From: Archegozetes longisetosus
Lineage: Eukaryota > Arthropoda > Arachnida > Sarcoptiformes > Trhypochthoniidae
DNA: 64,000 nt
Assembly (NCBI GenBank): GCA_018873245.2
Contig: JAEMBT020000005.1
Span: 600,001-664,000 of the forward strand
Reading direction: 5' to 3'
A program made the translations under genes and the position numbers. Shown piece by piece: positions 42,700 to 53,592 of the stretch. Position 1 is the stretch's first letter, and each line of letters starts with the position of its first letter. Below the pieces are notes generated by a model that saw nothing but the letters and a program-made list of their open reading frames with translations, did no database searches and was not told the origin of the DNA.

Positions 42700-42808
42700 T
42701 GTTCGGTTTTGGGTTTGGTTCGATTTGGGTTTGGTTTTGATTAAATAATCACAGTTTGGTTTGGTTTTGGAATTAATTTTTTCAGTTAGGTTTGGGTCGA
42801 GTATCGAG
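42700..42808. repeat. degenerate TTTGGGTT/TTTGG minisatellite
   Basis: Irregular repeats of TTTGGGTTTGG and TTTGGTTTTGG are interrupted by an AT-rich segment (about 42742-42758). One strand is strongly G/T-rich in otherwise balanced AT-rich DNA. It probably belongs to a decayed mobile element. Confidence 0.6.
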
Positions 42809-43079
42809 AACTAGTCGCAACTTTAGTTACGAGTTATAACTAACAATAAGATAATGTAACAAATCGCCTTTTATCGATCACTGTTTCCTCATATTTTATA
42901 CTCAGGCGCTGTCGAGTACATTAAATAAAATCAATAGTTGTGTTGCTGGATTCCATTTAGAACTACTGTTCGTAAACAAAAGTAAACTGTCATGATATTC
43001 ATCAGTAATTATGATACTTAGATTGCGCCTAATTTTTAAATCAAGTTAGATTCACATCAATTCGATAAATGACAACAAC

Positions 43080-45725
43080 ATGGCTGAACTGTTTGAAAGA
43101 AGAGATTCATGTATTGAAACCGAAACAAAGCAAGATAATATAAATAATTGGGAAATTGCATCTAATTGTCCCAAAATTTGCAGAACTTTAGACAATGAAC
43201 TTGAATCGAAAGCTGGTTCGGTCCAAGTGGATAATGGTATGAAATAAGGATCAAATAACTTAATTTGTTATTATCATTAGGTTTAAAAGTTGTGATAAAA
43301 CTATTTGAAAATAAGTTATCAAGTTTCATGGTTTCAAATTTCATGGCTTCAAATATATTAGATCTCAGAACTTGATTTTTAAACCTGAATTTTCTGTTTA
43401 AATGAAATTGAAACCAAGGCTTTGTCATTACAAGTACTCAGGCTTAAAACTAATGTTGAGTTTGATTGATACAACGGAAAGTCATAATGAGTAATCAATT
43501 TTGTTCATATTTTCAGATCAACAAAATGATGAAACCGATTATAATGATTATAACGCAAACGTCAAAGTGATGGAACACTTGAAGAATTTAGCGCAAGCAT
43601 TCGCTAAAAGGGGAGAAGAAGTTAAAAGAAGAATATCGCAGCCATTACAGAGTTCGAGCCCAGAGGTTGAGGAATCAGTTAAAAGTGAATACGATTCATC
43701 ACTTTTTGAAGAAGAATGGATGCAAAATATGGACATAACTCGTGCAACACAACTAAAAAAGTCTGCCTGCAGTGAGTTTTGGGATAAACTGAACAAAAGA
43801 GAATTAGGAGTATTTGAACCACAAAGTTCAATATATATCAGTTGGCTTCTTATCGTCAGTCTGGCCTTTGTTTACAACGCCGTTGTCATATTTTTAAGAA
43901 GCGTTTTCCCGTATGAAACTGACAATAACAGGTTATTTCAGTTAATTTACTATAATCGAAAGATAAAGTCTTATTCCTTTTGTCATTTTTCTATCCTACA
44001 GATACATATTCTTCATATTTGATTATATTTGTGATGCCATTTATGCCATGGACATGATCTGGTTTAAGATGAGATTAAAATACGTGCTCGATGGTCAATG
44101 GATAGAAGATCCGAAACTTACGCGAAGAAATTATATGGGAAGAAAAAGATTTCTGTTGGACTTGTTGTCGTTGTTGCCTCTCGATTTGTTATACTTCAGA
44201 TATGGTTTCGATAAGCCATACCTAAGACTCGTTCGTTTGACTCGACTCATCAAAGTACAAACATTTTGGGAATTTTTCAATCGCATCGATGCTATCACTA
44301 AATCTCCATATTTTATTAGAATTCTTCACACTTTGATTTATAAAATCTATTTAATTCATTTGAGTACTTGTGCTTATTATCTGATGTCATGGTTTGAAGG
44401 GTTTGGTTCTACAAAATGGACTTATAATAATCAAGGCTAGTATGAAGTCAAAGAATAAGCAGAACTTGTTCGTAATTTTCTTTCAGCTTCTTTTCAATTA
44501 AAGGTAACGCATATTTAAGATGTTTTTATTTTGCGTTCCGAACCGCTACATCGATTGGTGGTCGAATGCCGAAGCCTACAAACGAACTCGAAAGAATTTA
44601 CATGATATTCAGTTGGCTTATGGGTGTCTTTGTTTTTGCTTTGTTGATCGGCCAAATTAGAGACATTGTGGCGACCGCTACACAGAACAAGACTCATTAC
44701 AGAAACATAATAAATCAAACGGTCAGGTATATGAGAAACCTGAGTCTACCACACAATCTGCAGAAGAGAGTCAGACTTTGGCTCACATACACGTGGGAAC
44801 AACAGAAAACATTTGATGAAAACAAAATACTCGAACTATTACCGCGTAAAATGAGAACAGATTTAGCGCTTTCAGTACATTATCACACATTAAGTAGAGT
44901 TGAACTGTTCAAAATTGTGATCGAACTGTTTTGCGTGACTTAGTTCTAAAACTTCGTCCAGTTTTGTTTCTTCCCGGCGATTATATTTGTCGTAAAGGAG
45001 AAATTGGGCAAGAAATGTATATTGTGAACAAGGGTCAGGTCTATGTGATGGGAGGACAAGATTCAAATAGCGTTTTGGCCACACTTTCCGAGGGTATTCA
45101 ATTGTTTTGACTCATATATACAAAATTACTATATTTCGTTTAATTCAACTACTATTATCCTTTATAAACTTTAATCCCAAAAGGCTCAGTTTTTGGTGAG
45201 ATCGCAATCTTAGGCATGCACGGGTACACTCGAAGAACAGCAGACGTACGATCGCTTGGATATTCTAATTTATTTGTATTAAGTAAAGCAGATCTTTGGG
45301 ATACTTTGAAATATTATCCCGAATATCAGACTGTACTCAAACAGAAAGTTCGCCGATTGATGAAATTGAGGGAAAGCAATGAAAACGATAATTTCAACAA
45401 TGAAATAGATGTTGAAAGTATTTTTAATGCGGGTCAAAGACCATCGACTCCTCGGCTCCTTCATACAGTCATGCAAATCTTTCCACCAGAGTCTCGAGTC
45501 AGCCAAATGTTGAGCAGATCTTCATCTATGACACGATCTTCGATATCAGTTACACCGAGTGCTAAGACTTCGTTTCACTTGCAACTCCTCTCCCCTGTCG
45601 ATGCATTTCAAAATATTGATACTAATGAAGACAACGAAAAAGAGCAACAAAATGATAAAATGGTTGCCGAAAATGACGACAATATTGATAATAGAATTAT
45701 AAATGACATCGTTTATGATTTATAG
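43080..45725 (+). CDS. cyclic-nucleotide-gated channel, beta-type (TAX-2/CNGB-like) subunit, with a 1-nt frameshift
   Basis: Exons: 43080-43236, 43517-43931, 44002-44435, 44504-45093, 45184-45725, about 712 aa if the frame is restored. An N-terminal tail leads into six membrane segments (LRSVFPYET after S1; LLSLLPLDLLYFRYGFDKPY in S3; LVRLTRLIKVQTFWEFFNR in S4/linker). The pore reads YLRCFYFAFRTATSIGG, with Gly where alpha subunits have the filter Glu; this and GVFVFALLIGQIRDI in S6 mark a beta-type subunit close to C. elegans TAX-2. The C-linker has LPHNLQKRVRLWLTYTWEQQ. The binding domain has FLPGDYICRKGEIGQEMYIV, then FGEIAILGMH and RRTADVRS, including the Arg-Thr that contact cyclic nucleotide in this family. 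Exons 3/4 may join by a GC-AG intron (44436-44503) or a 47-nt GT-AG intron (44440-44486). Four A's at 44911-44914, where homology requires five, put the binding domain out of frame, with a stop at 44941-44943. Confidence 0.9.
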
Positions 45726-45755
45726 ATTTAATATGAAACCGATATTTGATCATAC

Positions 45756-45761
45756 AATAAA
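45756..45761 (+). terminator. polyadenylation signal AATAAA of the CNG channel gene
   Basis: AATAAA begins about 31 nt past the stop codon of the CNG-type gene. The very short 3' UTR this implies is plausible for a compact gene. Confidence 0.5.
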
Positions 45762-46820
45762 TAAGACTTTACAGCGGAATGCCTACAGTTTTGCTACAGG
45801 TTGAGTATCAATAGTTTGAATTAAACTTAAGTCAGTCTTAACCGGCATAAACTAAACCAGAATGAGCCTGATTTGCAACAATACGATAGGGCATTCCATA
45901 GTAAAGCCATAAATAAACTAGTTTTCGAGTAATTTTGAACAGCATTATATAAGGCGTTAACTATTGGCGATTAGTATAGTTTCAGTCTTGCTTAAGTTCA
46001 GAATTAATTGAGGTTAGTAATTGAGCTTTTAATGCGCCCTATCTCTAAGCTGTAAATTTATTGTAAGTAAACGTATTTTGCAATAATATAGACAATCAGT
46101 ACAACTCAATGATAGCCATATCATGTTCAAATAAGAGACCGGCTCTGAGCGTATTGTATTGATTTAGTACTGTCCTCAATGTGCTTGATTTTAAATCGAT
46201 GGATAATCAATATTTTTGAATAACTCGAGAACAACTCGAGAGAACACGATCAAATCACGAAAAAAGTGATTGGTCAAACTTTGGATGGGTTATGTCAACT
46301 CGTGTGGGCGTTATGCAAAGTATCAAACAAAATATATCGTTTAATAAAAAGATCGAGTTTGACTTTAAACTTCGGCTCCATCTGTAAAATGTTACGCCTA
46401 AGAATAGACATGATGCATTACTTATATAGTGCATCAGACCGGGCATCTGCGGTTATTTTCAGTAAATCAGATTTGGCAATGCCAAAAATGAAAACTATTC
46501 GGATCAGGCGCTTAAATCTCACGGAAAGTATCCAAATCTATAATCTTAGAGCAATAATAATGAATATCAGTCAATATCCTAGTATTTAGTGCAAGCCTTG
46601 TCGCAATAATGGGCATATACACCAAGGTTTGTAATAAACTTGAGTATGATTCTTGCCACTGAATACGAGATTTTATTGAACATTTTCTTCATTACTAACA
46701 GTTTTGGGTTCCTGTTAACGTAATGTAGATAAGAATCAGTTTGAAATAGCCAACTAGAACTCTGATTAAACTGGAGAACTTTGAATGTATCTTCACTCAT
46801 AATCATCAATGCCTAATGTA
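45762..46820. other. intergenic stretch, no recognisable gene
   Basis: Between the CNG gene and the first TA-flanked element. Open frames of 60-107 codons occur on both strands at 46.25-46.81 kb. One on the minus strand ends GVYAHYCDKACTKY; none matches a family I know. The slightly higher GC suggests an old decayed sequence, possibly transposon-derived. Confidence 0.4.
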
Positions 46821-47412
46821 CAGGGTCCCAAAAAATGGCCGTCTCCTCCAGCACAGTAAAATACCGTTAAAGATAGAGAAAATTTCGAGTTTATTTTTGA
46901 ATTGCACTTAAAAATGCATTAAGAAAAGAAATTTCAATAATTAGTCTGAGAGCTATTGACTTCTATTACAACTTTAATCTTACTGTATCTGAATAACTTA
47001 ATAATGGATTTTCAAAAAATTTGGTATTATTTTCAAGGAATATTAGGTCTCAATGCATATTATTAACTAATTCTTCACAAGAATATAGGAGTGCGTTGTT
47101 GAAAAGTGAAGCATTTTATTCTATCGATCAATCTTTGTTCATCAGAATCATTTATTTCGAGAGATATCTCAAGTAAGATTTATTTTATGATAAAATATTT
47201 ATCTGGATTACTATCAATATCATTAAAAGTTTTGTTTGTTTTTGGAACAATGGTTTAAAACATAGCTATGCTTTTATCGATTTTGATGAAAACAAGTGAA
47301 TTAATGTATTTTTTATTATATAGAATTCAAAAGTAAACTATATTTATAATCGAAATTTCTCTATCTATAATAGGTTTAGCTGTGGAAGGAATGATCATTT
47401 TTTGGGGCCCTG
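46821..47412. mobile_element. decayed Tc1/mariner-like element, copy A (592 bp)
   Basis: The left end reads CAGGGTCCCAAAAAATG and the reverse-complemented right end CAGGGCCCCAAAAAATG, each followed by a C/T-rich CCTCC/CTTCC segment. The left flank is TA and the right flank is CA, a mutated TA. At 47111-47156 it shares about 40 of 46 bases with 58345-58390 inside the second element, in the same orientation relative to the ends. That shared block would lie in transposase coding sequence on the minus strand (NDSDEQRLIDRIKC). Too short and broken to be autonomous. Confidence 0.6.
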
Positions 47413-49655
47413 CATTTATTTCTTAATCAATGAGCGTGACTATCAAATATTCATCATTGTTAATTAGAATAATATTAAATGCAAAGAGGAACAATAAATG
47501 AGTTTTAAATGAGAATCGTCAATCCCCTCAAATTTAAATGTTTGGCATAACTACTGTTACTGTGACCGATAGCACGTAATATGACAGAAGTTATTCCATA
47601 TATTCCATAATTCGTCGAACCCTTTAATTCTTGCGAATGCGTATTAACTTTGATCTTTAATGAATGCTGATGCAACTTCTAATCTCATATTGCAATGACA
47701 TACGAGATTATAGTCTTGCCATTTTTTGTCTGTTTGGCATTCCGGGAAGGCTTCAGATTCTTTCATATTATCGATTTCTATAAACTTTTATTTTCAGCAA
47801 CTAATCACATGAAAACTTTGAATTATTCCATAGAATTTCCAGTCGAATAAACTAGTTATTAATATAAGACACGAAGTTATACAGCACTCAAGTAGAAAAT
47901 TGAAATATTATTCGAGTAGATCAATAATTTGTGATTACTTTCTTGTTTAAATACAGCAATTTATTTTATAGTAATTCAAAGTTGGATGGAAGGTTACATC
48001 ACACTTCTTCAATTGAACGACTAGTAAAGTATCATTATAATTATGACCCACTATTATGTCTTATCATTCAAAGACAAACCACAAGTATTTGTTTTGAGTT
48101 GAACAGGAATGAATTGATTAATTTAAATAGAAATTATTACAAATAAAAACTGCATCAAATTGCAGTTATTTGTGTTTTACTGCTGCGAGCGAAGTCCACC
48201 AATAAATCCGTTGTAAAACAAGGTTGGACCATCTCACTGGTCCCTCAAAACCCTTTGGCGATGAAGCTTTTTCAATCAATATAAAAGGTAAAAGACAGAT
48301 AGTTTATCATATAATCTTGAGATTTGGAACTAATTAATTTATTTTGAACTTACTGCTAAGTTGTCAACTATTATTAAATTGATTCGAGTTGATGCATAGA
48401 ATAGGATTCCATTATTGATTAGAATAGGATGTTGGAACAAATTCTACTAGTTATTTGCATTTTTGATTTAATTCTTATCATTTATTCATCTGTAAATTAC
48501 TTATTTTCATGTAACTAACTTGCACACATATTGCTACTTACTGCGAACATTTTCTTTATTCCGTTGCCAGTACTAATATGGACTTCAACATAATGGCTGT
48601 ATTTAGTCTATTTGGTATAACTACGTAATTCATTCATTATTACAAATATTGTTTCAATAATTTGTCTTATCATTGATTGTTACCATTTGCTGTCATGTCA
48701 GCATTTGTTGGCCATTCAAGTATTGTCTCAATTATGAAAATGATTTCAGTTTCAAAAAGTTGCTAAAAAAAGATCGAAATTACTTTTCAAGTTAGTCGGA
48801 GTAACGTGTGATGTATTAGTTCGAATCGCAGCATCCCTATGTTCAACAGTTATAATGGTGTCAAATTATATTATCTATAAATTTGTAATTGGCAATCATG
48901 CTATAATTTAAACAATTAGCGTTGCTATTTTAATAATCAGAAAAATAAGTTTGCATCTTACTTCCATATTATTTGCTATTATTTGAAATTAAAAGTTGAG
49001 TCACAGAAAAAAACAAATTATAAGATTGTCACCTATTCAGAAAAATCTCATTGAAGTAAAAAATTACTTTAAAATCTAAACTAAATTTTTACTGAAATCA
49101 AGAAGTTAAGTAACGAATCCTGGTCTATATTTGAAACTTTGCCTGCAAGAGGGTCCTCTCCTCTATCAGGAGGCATCAATGAGCTTTTCAAAAACTTGAT
49201 ATTCAATATTAAGTTTTAGTCACTTGGCCTCCTCCACTAATTCACTATTTTTGAATCTGCACATTAAGTTTGTGACCAAAACATCAAAACGTATACATGA
49301 AGACATTTACATATAAGCACTGACTTCAGTAAATTGTTCAACTCCTAACTAAAGGCAAAATAATATAGAGATAAGTCTTTGATAAGTCCTATAGCCAAAA
49401 GTTCAGTATAAAAACAAAAATAAGATACATTAGTGCAAAATCTCGTTCATATCGAACCGTATTGAAGTCAAGCTAAAAGTTTGATTAGGACTTCAAAAGT
49501 TGGATTAGTTCTAAACTGTTAATAATCTGAACTGCCTTTCAATTTAAAAGTACTGTTTAATACTTCTTTATACTCATAATCTTAAACGTAAGGCTCAGAT
49601 TCAAAAGTAATACTCAATTAGTGAATTTGAATGATCTAAGAGTTAAATACAATAA
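47413..49655. other. intergenic stretch, nothing recognised
   Basis: AT-rich sequence with short random frames. A GTTCGAATCG motif near 48819 resembles a tRNA T-loop, but no matching acceptor stem is found. Confidence 0.5.
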
Positions 49656-49663
49656 ATAAATAC

Positions 49664-50008
49664 TAGGCTGGGGTTTCCAGGTATCTCAGGAATCGAGAAC
49701 ACTTTTTCGGGAACCGAGCAGGTAATCGACATATTTGATTGAATGATGTTTATAAAGACTAGGTTTATTAAGACATTTTATTCTTACACAAGAAATTTAG
49801 TGTACTTGCTAGATTTGGCTGTAAGCAACTACGATAGTGAGAAAGTAAGCAGCCTGCTCCTCACAAAATCCTTTTGGATCTCAATAATCCCAAGGAGTTT
49901 TGCATTTGAAATTCAAGGGTAAAATAATCAAACAAATAATTTGCAGGTACCTGGTTCTTAAAATTGGATCCGGGTACCCGAGTGCACGGGTATCCGTCCC
50001 CACCACTA
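49664..50008. mobile_element. hAT-like non-autonomous element, 345 bp, with 8-bp target duplication
   Basis: It is flanked by ATAAATAC (49656-49663) and ATAAATGC (50009-50016), 7 of 8 identical. The ends are TAGGCTGGGG and, reverse-complemented, TAGTGGTGGGG, consistent with hAT-type TAG...CTA termini. The right subterminal region has palindromic CGGGTACCCG and CGGGTATCCG motifs in GC-rich sequence; the left has CAGGTATCTC. No transposase is recognised inside. Divergence of the duplication and ends points to an old insertion. Confidence 0.6.
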
Positions 50009-50016
50009 ATAAATGC

Positions 50017-51609
50017 TTTAATAACCCCTTTTGATATTTTGAGACAGAGACGAGGCTCTTTTTGCAGGCAAAGCTTGATTTGCTTTAATGATTTATCTTT
50101 CATACATGATAATATACACTCTTCTACATGACATTAATTCGAGGAAACAGAATTTATCGCATGTTAGTAGTAGTTTACATAACTTTGCCTAACATTACAT
50201 TACTTTCAAATTTCAAACTATCGGCATCTCTTTTGACCTCAAAAGTAGATGGTTTCCATCAAATATCATATGAAATTTATTTCGATATGAAAATAAATAT
50301 ATTCATTGAATGGAGATAAATAAATGTATTATTTATTTGAAAACGCAATTTTATTTATAATTATACCTATCATCTGAATTTTGAAAAGTCCTGTTGTTTC
50401 ATTTTTCATCTTATTGCTCGTTTTGAATTATGAGATAAATTATCGTCTGCAACACGATTTAATGCACAGTTATCATGAGTAATTTTTCGCATATCCCGCT
50501 CTGAATTTAAACATAGTCTTCAATTGTATACTCTTATTACTGTTAAGGCTTTCCTTTGTTAGTTAAGTGGTTTTTCAAACTTCTGCCACTACGTGCTTAG
50601 ACTTAGTCAATAGAATATTATAGCTGAGCAAATTCTGAGCCAGATTCTCAACAATATAGTCACTGACACAGCGCCAAAGTTGAGCTTATTATTTATAATT
50701 GAGTTTATTGTTAGTTTATTAGTTTTAGTCAGGTCCTAATTCGTGTTGAACTTTTGATCGTTAAACTAGGAAAAATAATTCTTTATAAAGGTATTAAGTT
50801 AAACTAATGAACAATTGTTGAAGAATTCTTGCTAAAAAATTGATCAGCACATTGTCCACTTGAACTAATGCTTATAGAACCATGATTTTGACACAATTCT
50901 TATTTCAATTTTATAGGCTCAACTGTTATTATTCCTGAAGTAATTGGTCAGAAAAAATATTGGGTTTTGTTTCCATAATTATTTGTCATAACAAGTTACT
51001 CTCTGTGTCATCTAAGTTTCAAAAAATATTAATATTGAAAAACTTATACAGGTTGGAATAAGAACAATTTGCATCTTTTTTCGCTCATAAATATTCAAAG
51101 AGATTTGAGCTTCTGAACTTAATTTGTTAATTGTATTCTTATTATTATCGATAGGTGATGGCATCCATTGCTTTATATCTTTTGTTGATTATCGAATTGA
51201 CTAAACTCTTTAGAATAACTCATAGGTGTCTCAACTCATTTTTGACCCAATGACTAAACTAAGAAGAGTCACATTCAGTAACAACGATTTTCCATCAACT
51301 CTTGCATTTGACTGACATTTAATCAAATAACTAATAATGATATTTAAAAATATATCGGAATAAGAACTTGAGAACTTATTCGTAAATATCAGTGCTTCAC
51401 ATCAAACTACGATCCCATCGGGCCGACTGTAGTCTTGTAAAAATGTAATAAATCAGATAAATTGGTTGAAAATCTCTGACCAAAATATTCATGCTTAAAT
51501 ATTTGTTGATTTCTCTGACTATACGTTTGAGCTCTGTTTGAAAGCAACATGTCGTGAATAAATTTTAATCAATTATATGATCAAAAACAAGATCTAAACT
51601 CAAGATATC
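50017..51609. other. intergenic stretch, one open frame noted
   Basis: Mostly AT-rich with nothing recognised. On the minus strand, 51547-51407 is open for 46 codons and contains HEYFGQRFSTNLSDLLHFYK. It looks coding-like but matches no known motif. It lies just past the DFG-like end of the kinase pseudogene and could be its continuation, though no kinase C-lobe motif is visible. Confidence 0.35.
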
Positions 51610-52125
51610 CGACTTGGCATCGTTTGGACCAGTTGAGATAACCAAAATCTACTTATTTTAGCAGTAGTCCACTAGCTGAAGTCAAAGTAAATATGATATT
51701 CCTCTGACTTATATCTCCGCGAGCTATTTTTTTACTGTCAAGATATCGCAAGCCATCTGTTGTGTGAATAGGTCTTTTGCTTGGATTTGATTCAGTTTAT
51801 TTACACTGCGTCTCGTTCTGGTTAACATCATTTGCAAAGTTTCCGTTTCTAAATATTCAAAAATTATATAGACTTTATTCAAGTGATAATCTTCGTTAGA
51901 AGTCACTGTCAAAACAAGTTTCGACATTATTTTAGTGGTTTAAGTATTGCGTCATTTTTGCTTCTTCTAGTAGGCGTCAATTCTTTATGCGAGTTGTATT
52001 CAGAATTTTCACATTATGCGGTTTGCTCTCTGATGACATCGCTCTATAAAATCCATCATCAACTACCCAAACATTTTCCGGATTATCCACCTGTCCTCTT
52101 TTGGAGAAGACTGTCTTTCATTTGG
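51610..52125 (-). pseudogene. decayed tyrosine-kinase-like pseudogene (kinase subdomains I to VII)
   Basis: Kinase motifs occur in order on the minus strand but in shifting frames: a degraded nucleotide loop ending VVDDGFYRAM; a VAIK-like HNVKIL; a helix-C segment LLEEAKMTQYLNH (around 51940-51973) after an in-frame TGA; the hinge VYIIFEYLETETLQMML (near 51825-51873); ARGDISQRN, a relic of the catalytic loop HRDLAARN (51698-51718); and KIS followed one base out of frame by DFG-like GATTTTGG (51642-51649). At least three frame changes and two stops make it non-functional. The motifs follow one another without intron-sized gaps, so a processed copy or a single-exon parent is possible. RN after the catalytic Asp suggests a tyrosine kinase, probably receptor-type; the subfamily cannot be named. 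Confidence 0.6.
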
Positions 52126-52141
52126 AGTCTGTTCTCTCCCT

Positions 52142-52144
<3 letters not shown>

Positions 52145-52203
<59 letters not shown>

Positions 52204-52210
52204 CTCTCTC
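52145..52210. repeat. (CT)n followed by (TTTC)n microsatellite
   Basis: About 18 CT units, then TTTC units from 52181, then a short CT run. It lies about 20 bp beyond the 5' end of the kinase pseudogene. On the kinase strand it reads as a purine (GAAA/GA) tract. Confidence 0.95.
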
Positions 52211-52872
52211 AGCAAAAATTCTCCTTTCAGAAGAATATTAGTGATCTTTATTTTAGATTAAATTCTTGGAATAGATTCCAGAAATATTTTTAAAATTCTT
52301 TTTTAATTAACAGTATTGTCCTCTTTTGATGGATCGAAAAGTAGCGACACTAATTGTCTCTGATCTATTTGGTACAGTTTGGTTGCTCTTTTATTAAAAA
52401 TACCGCTGAAGATATTACCAAAATGACCACAACTAATGAAAGCTGCGAGTTCGAAACCAGTTTGTCTTGGTCATGAAAATTAGTGCTCGTATCAAACTGT
52501 ATTCTCTATAGCTTTATTGATACTGCTTCCAATTTTTATCGATATTCAGTTATTTTACACAATTTTCTCTCGTGAGAATTTTAATAACTTCTCAAGTTAT
52601 TTATTTCTACTTTTGGGTCTGTACAAAGTATTCTTTATTTGAAGAATTCAAAATATTAATCTTATTTTTGGAAATTAAAACTCTCAGATTTTAATCTAAT
52701 AATGACTTTTCGTTATAAATACACGAAGAACTTGAATAACTAGTCTCTATTTGACAAAACATTATATTCTGCAAACCATCAACTAGTAGTATTCGAGATA
52801 TTAGTTGCAAAAAATGAAACTAAATGTAAACGGATGAAAATTTATCATAAGCGATTATTAACTTAATTTTGA
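52211..52872. other. spacer, nothing recognised
   Basis: AT-rich spacer between the microsatellite beside the kinase pseudogene and the broken gene on the plus strand. Confidence 0.5.
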
Positions 52873-53549
52873 TTGTGTTTGTATGCAAATCGATCAATAG
52901 GGGTACTTCGGTCCTATCAGTTAAATGTAGTAGCAGGTGAAGAAAAAGACTATGAAAGTCACCAAATCGATATGTCATTCAAACAAATTGAACAAATCAA
53001 ACAAATCAAAGATCATTTAGATCATATTAAAGTTTTGAATCTGAATTCGAATACGATAATTATCATAATGATTCTGTTGAACTGTTTAGGTTTGAATACC
53101 AAATTAGACACAAAAGTGTTCAGTAGAGAAATGGCAGACAAGTTTAGATCAACGAATGCAGTTTATAAATGAACCGATGCATAGACCGGAACCAAAGTTA
53201 TCAGAAGGCCTATCTGAGTAGCGTAAGGACCTATAATTGAAGTAGCAGACACTTCTCCGATCGATAAACCATTTGGTCATTCTACCCCAACAGAACGTCA
53301 ATAAACTTGTCCCTCAGGTATGAAAGAGAGATCTATTTCAAGTCGCAGAGAGTCATCTGATAAGGGAGAAAGAGTTATGAATTTGTATGAACGTGTAGCT
53401 CATACAACAAACCATTTCGTTTTTCTGCATCAATAGAACGTAGACTCATTCTTTAGTTGGGATACACAAGGCATGATCCGGTTTCAGGTGAAGAATCACA
53501 CGATAAAAGGCTGAGAAGTTCTGAATTCACGTCGATGAGTAGTTTATAT

Positions 53550-53592
<43 letters not shown>

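Larger units (their letters stand above)
41528..43079. promoter_or_regulatory. divergent intergenic region between TPC1 and the CNG channel gene
   Basis: The two start codons (41527 on minus, 43080 on plus) face away from each other across 1.55 kb, so both promoters must lie here or in unseen upstream non-coding exons. It contains an hAT-like remnant and a G/T-rich minisatellite, listed separately. Imperfect copies of a TCGCAACT...AGTTACGAGT motif flank the minisatellite, near 42390 and 42825. No TATA or initiator can be assigned with confidence. Confidence 0.4.

Noticed and set aside
43548..43796. 82-codon minus-strand frame
   Set aside because: Antisense shadow of the CNG channel's second exon.
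48775..48840. GTTCGAATCG motif resembling a tRNA T-loop
   Set aside because: No complementary acceptor stem or anticodon arm could be laid out at the expected distance.
51407..51547. 46-codon open minus-strand frame beyond the kinase pseudogene
   Set aside because: Coding-like but lacks any kinase C-lobe motif; not counted as part of the pseudogene.
51883..52293. 136-codon plus-strand frame with Leu-Ser repeats
   Set aside because: It is antisense to the kinase pseudogene and lengthened by the (CT)n tract; no independent coding evidence.
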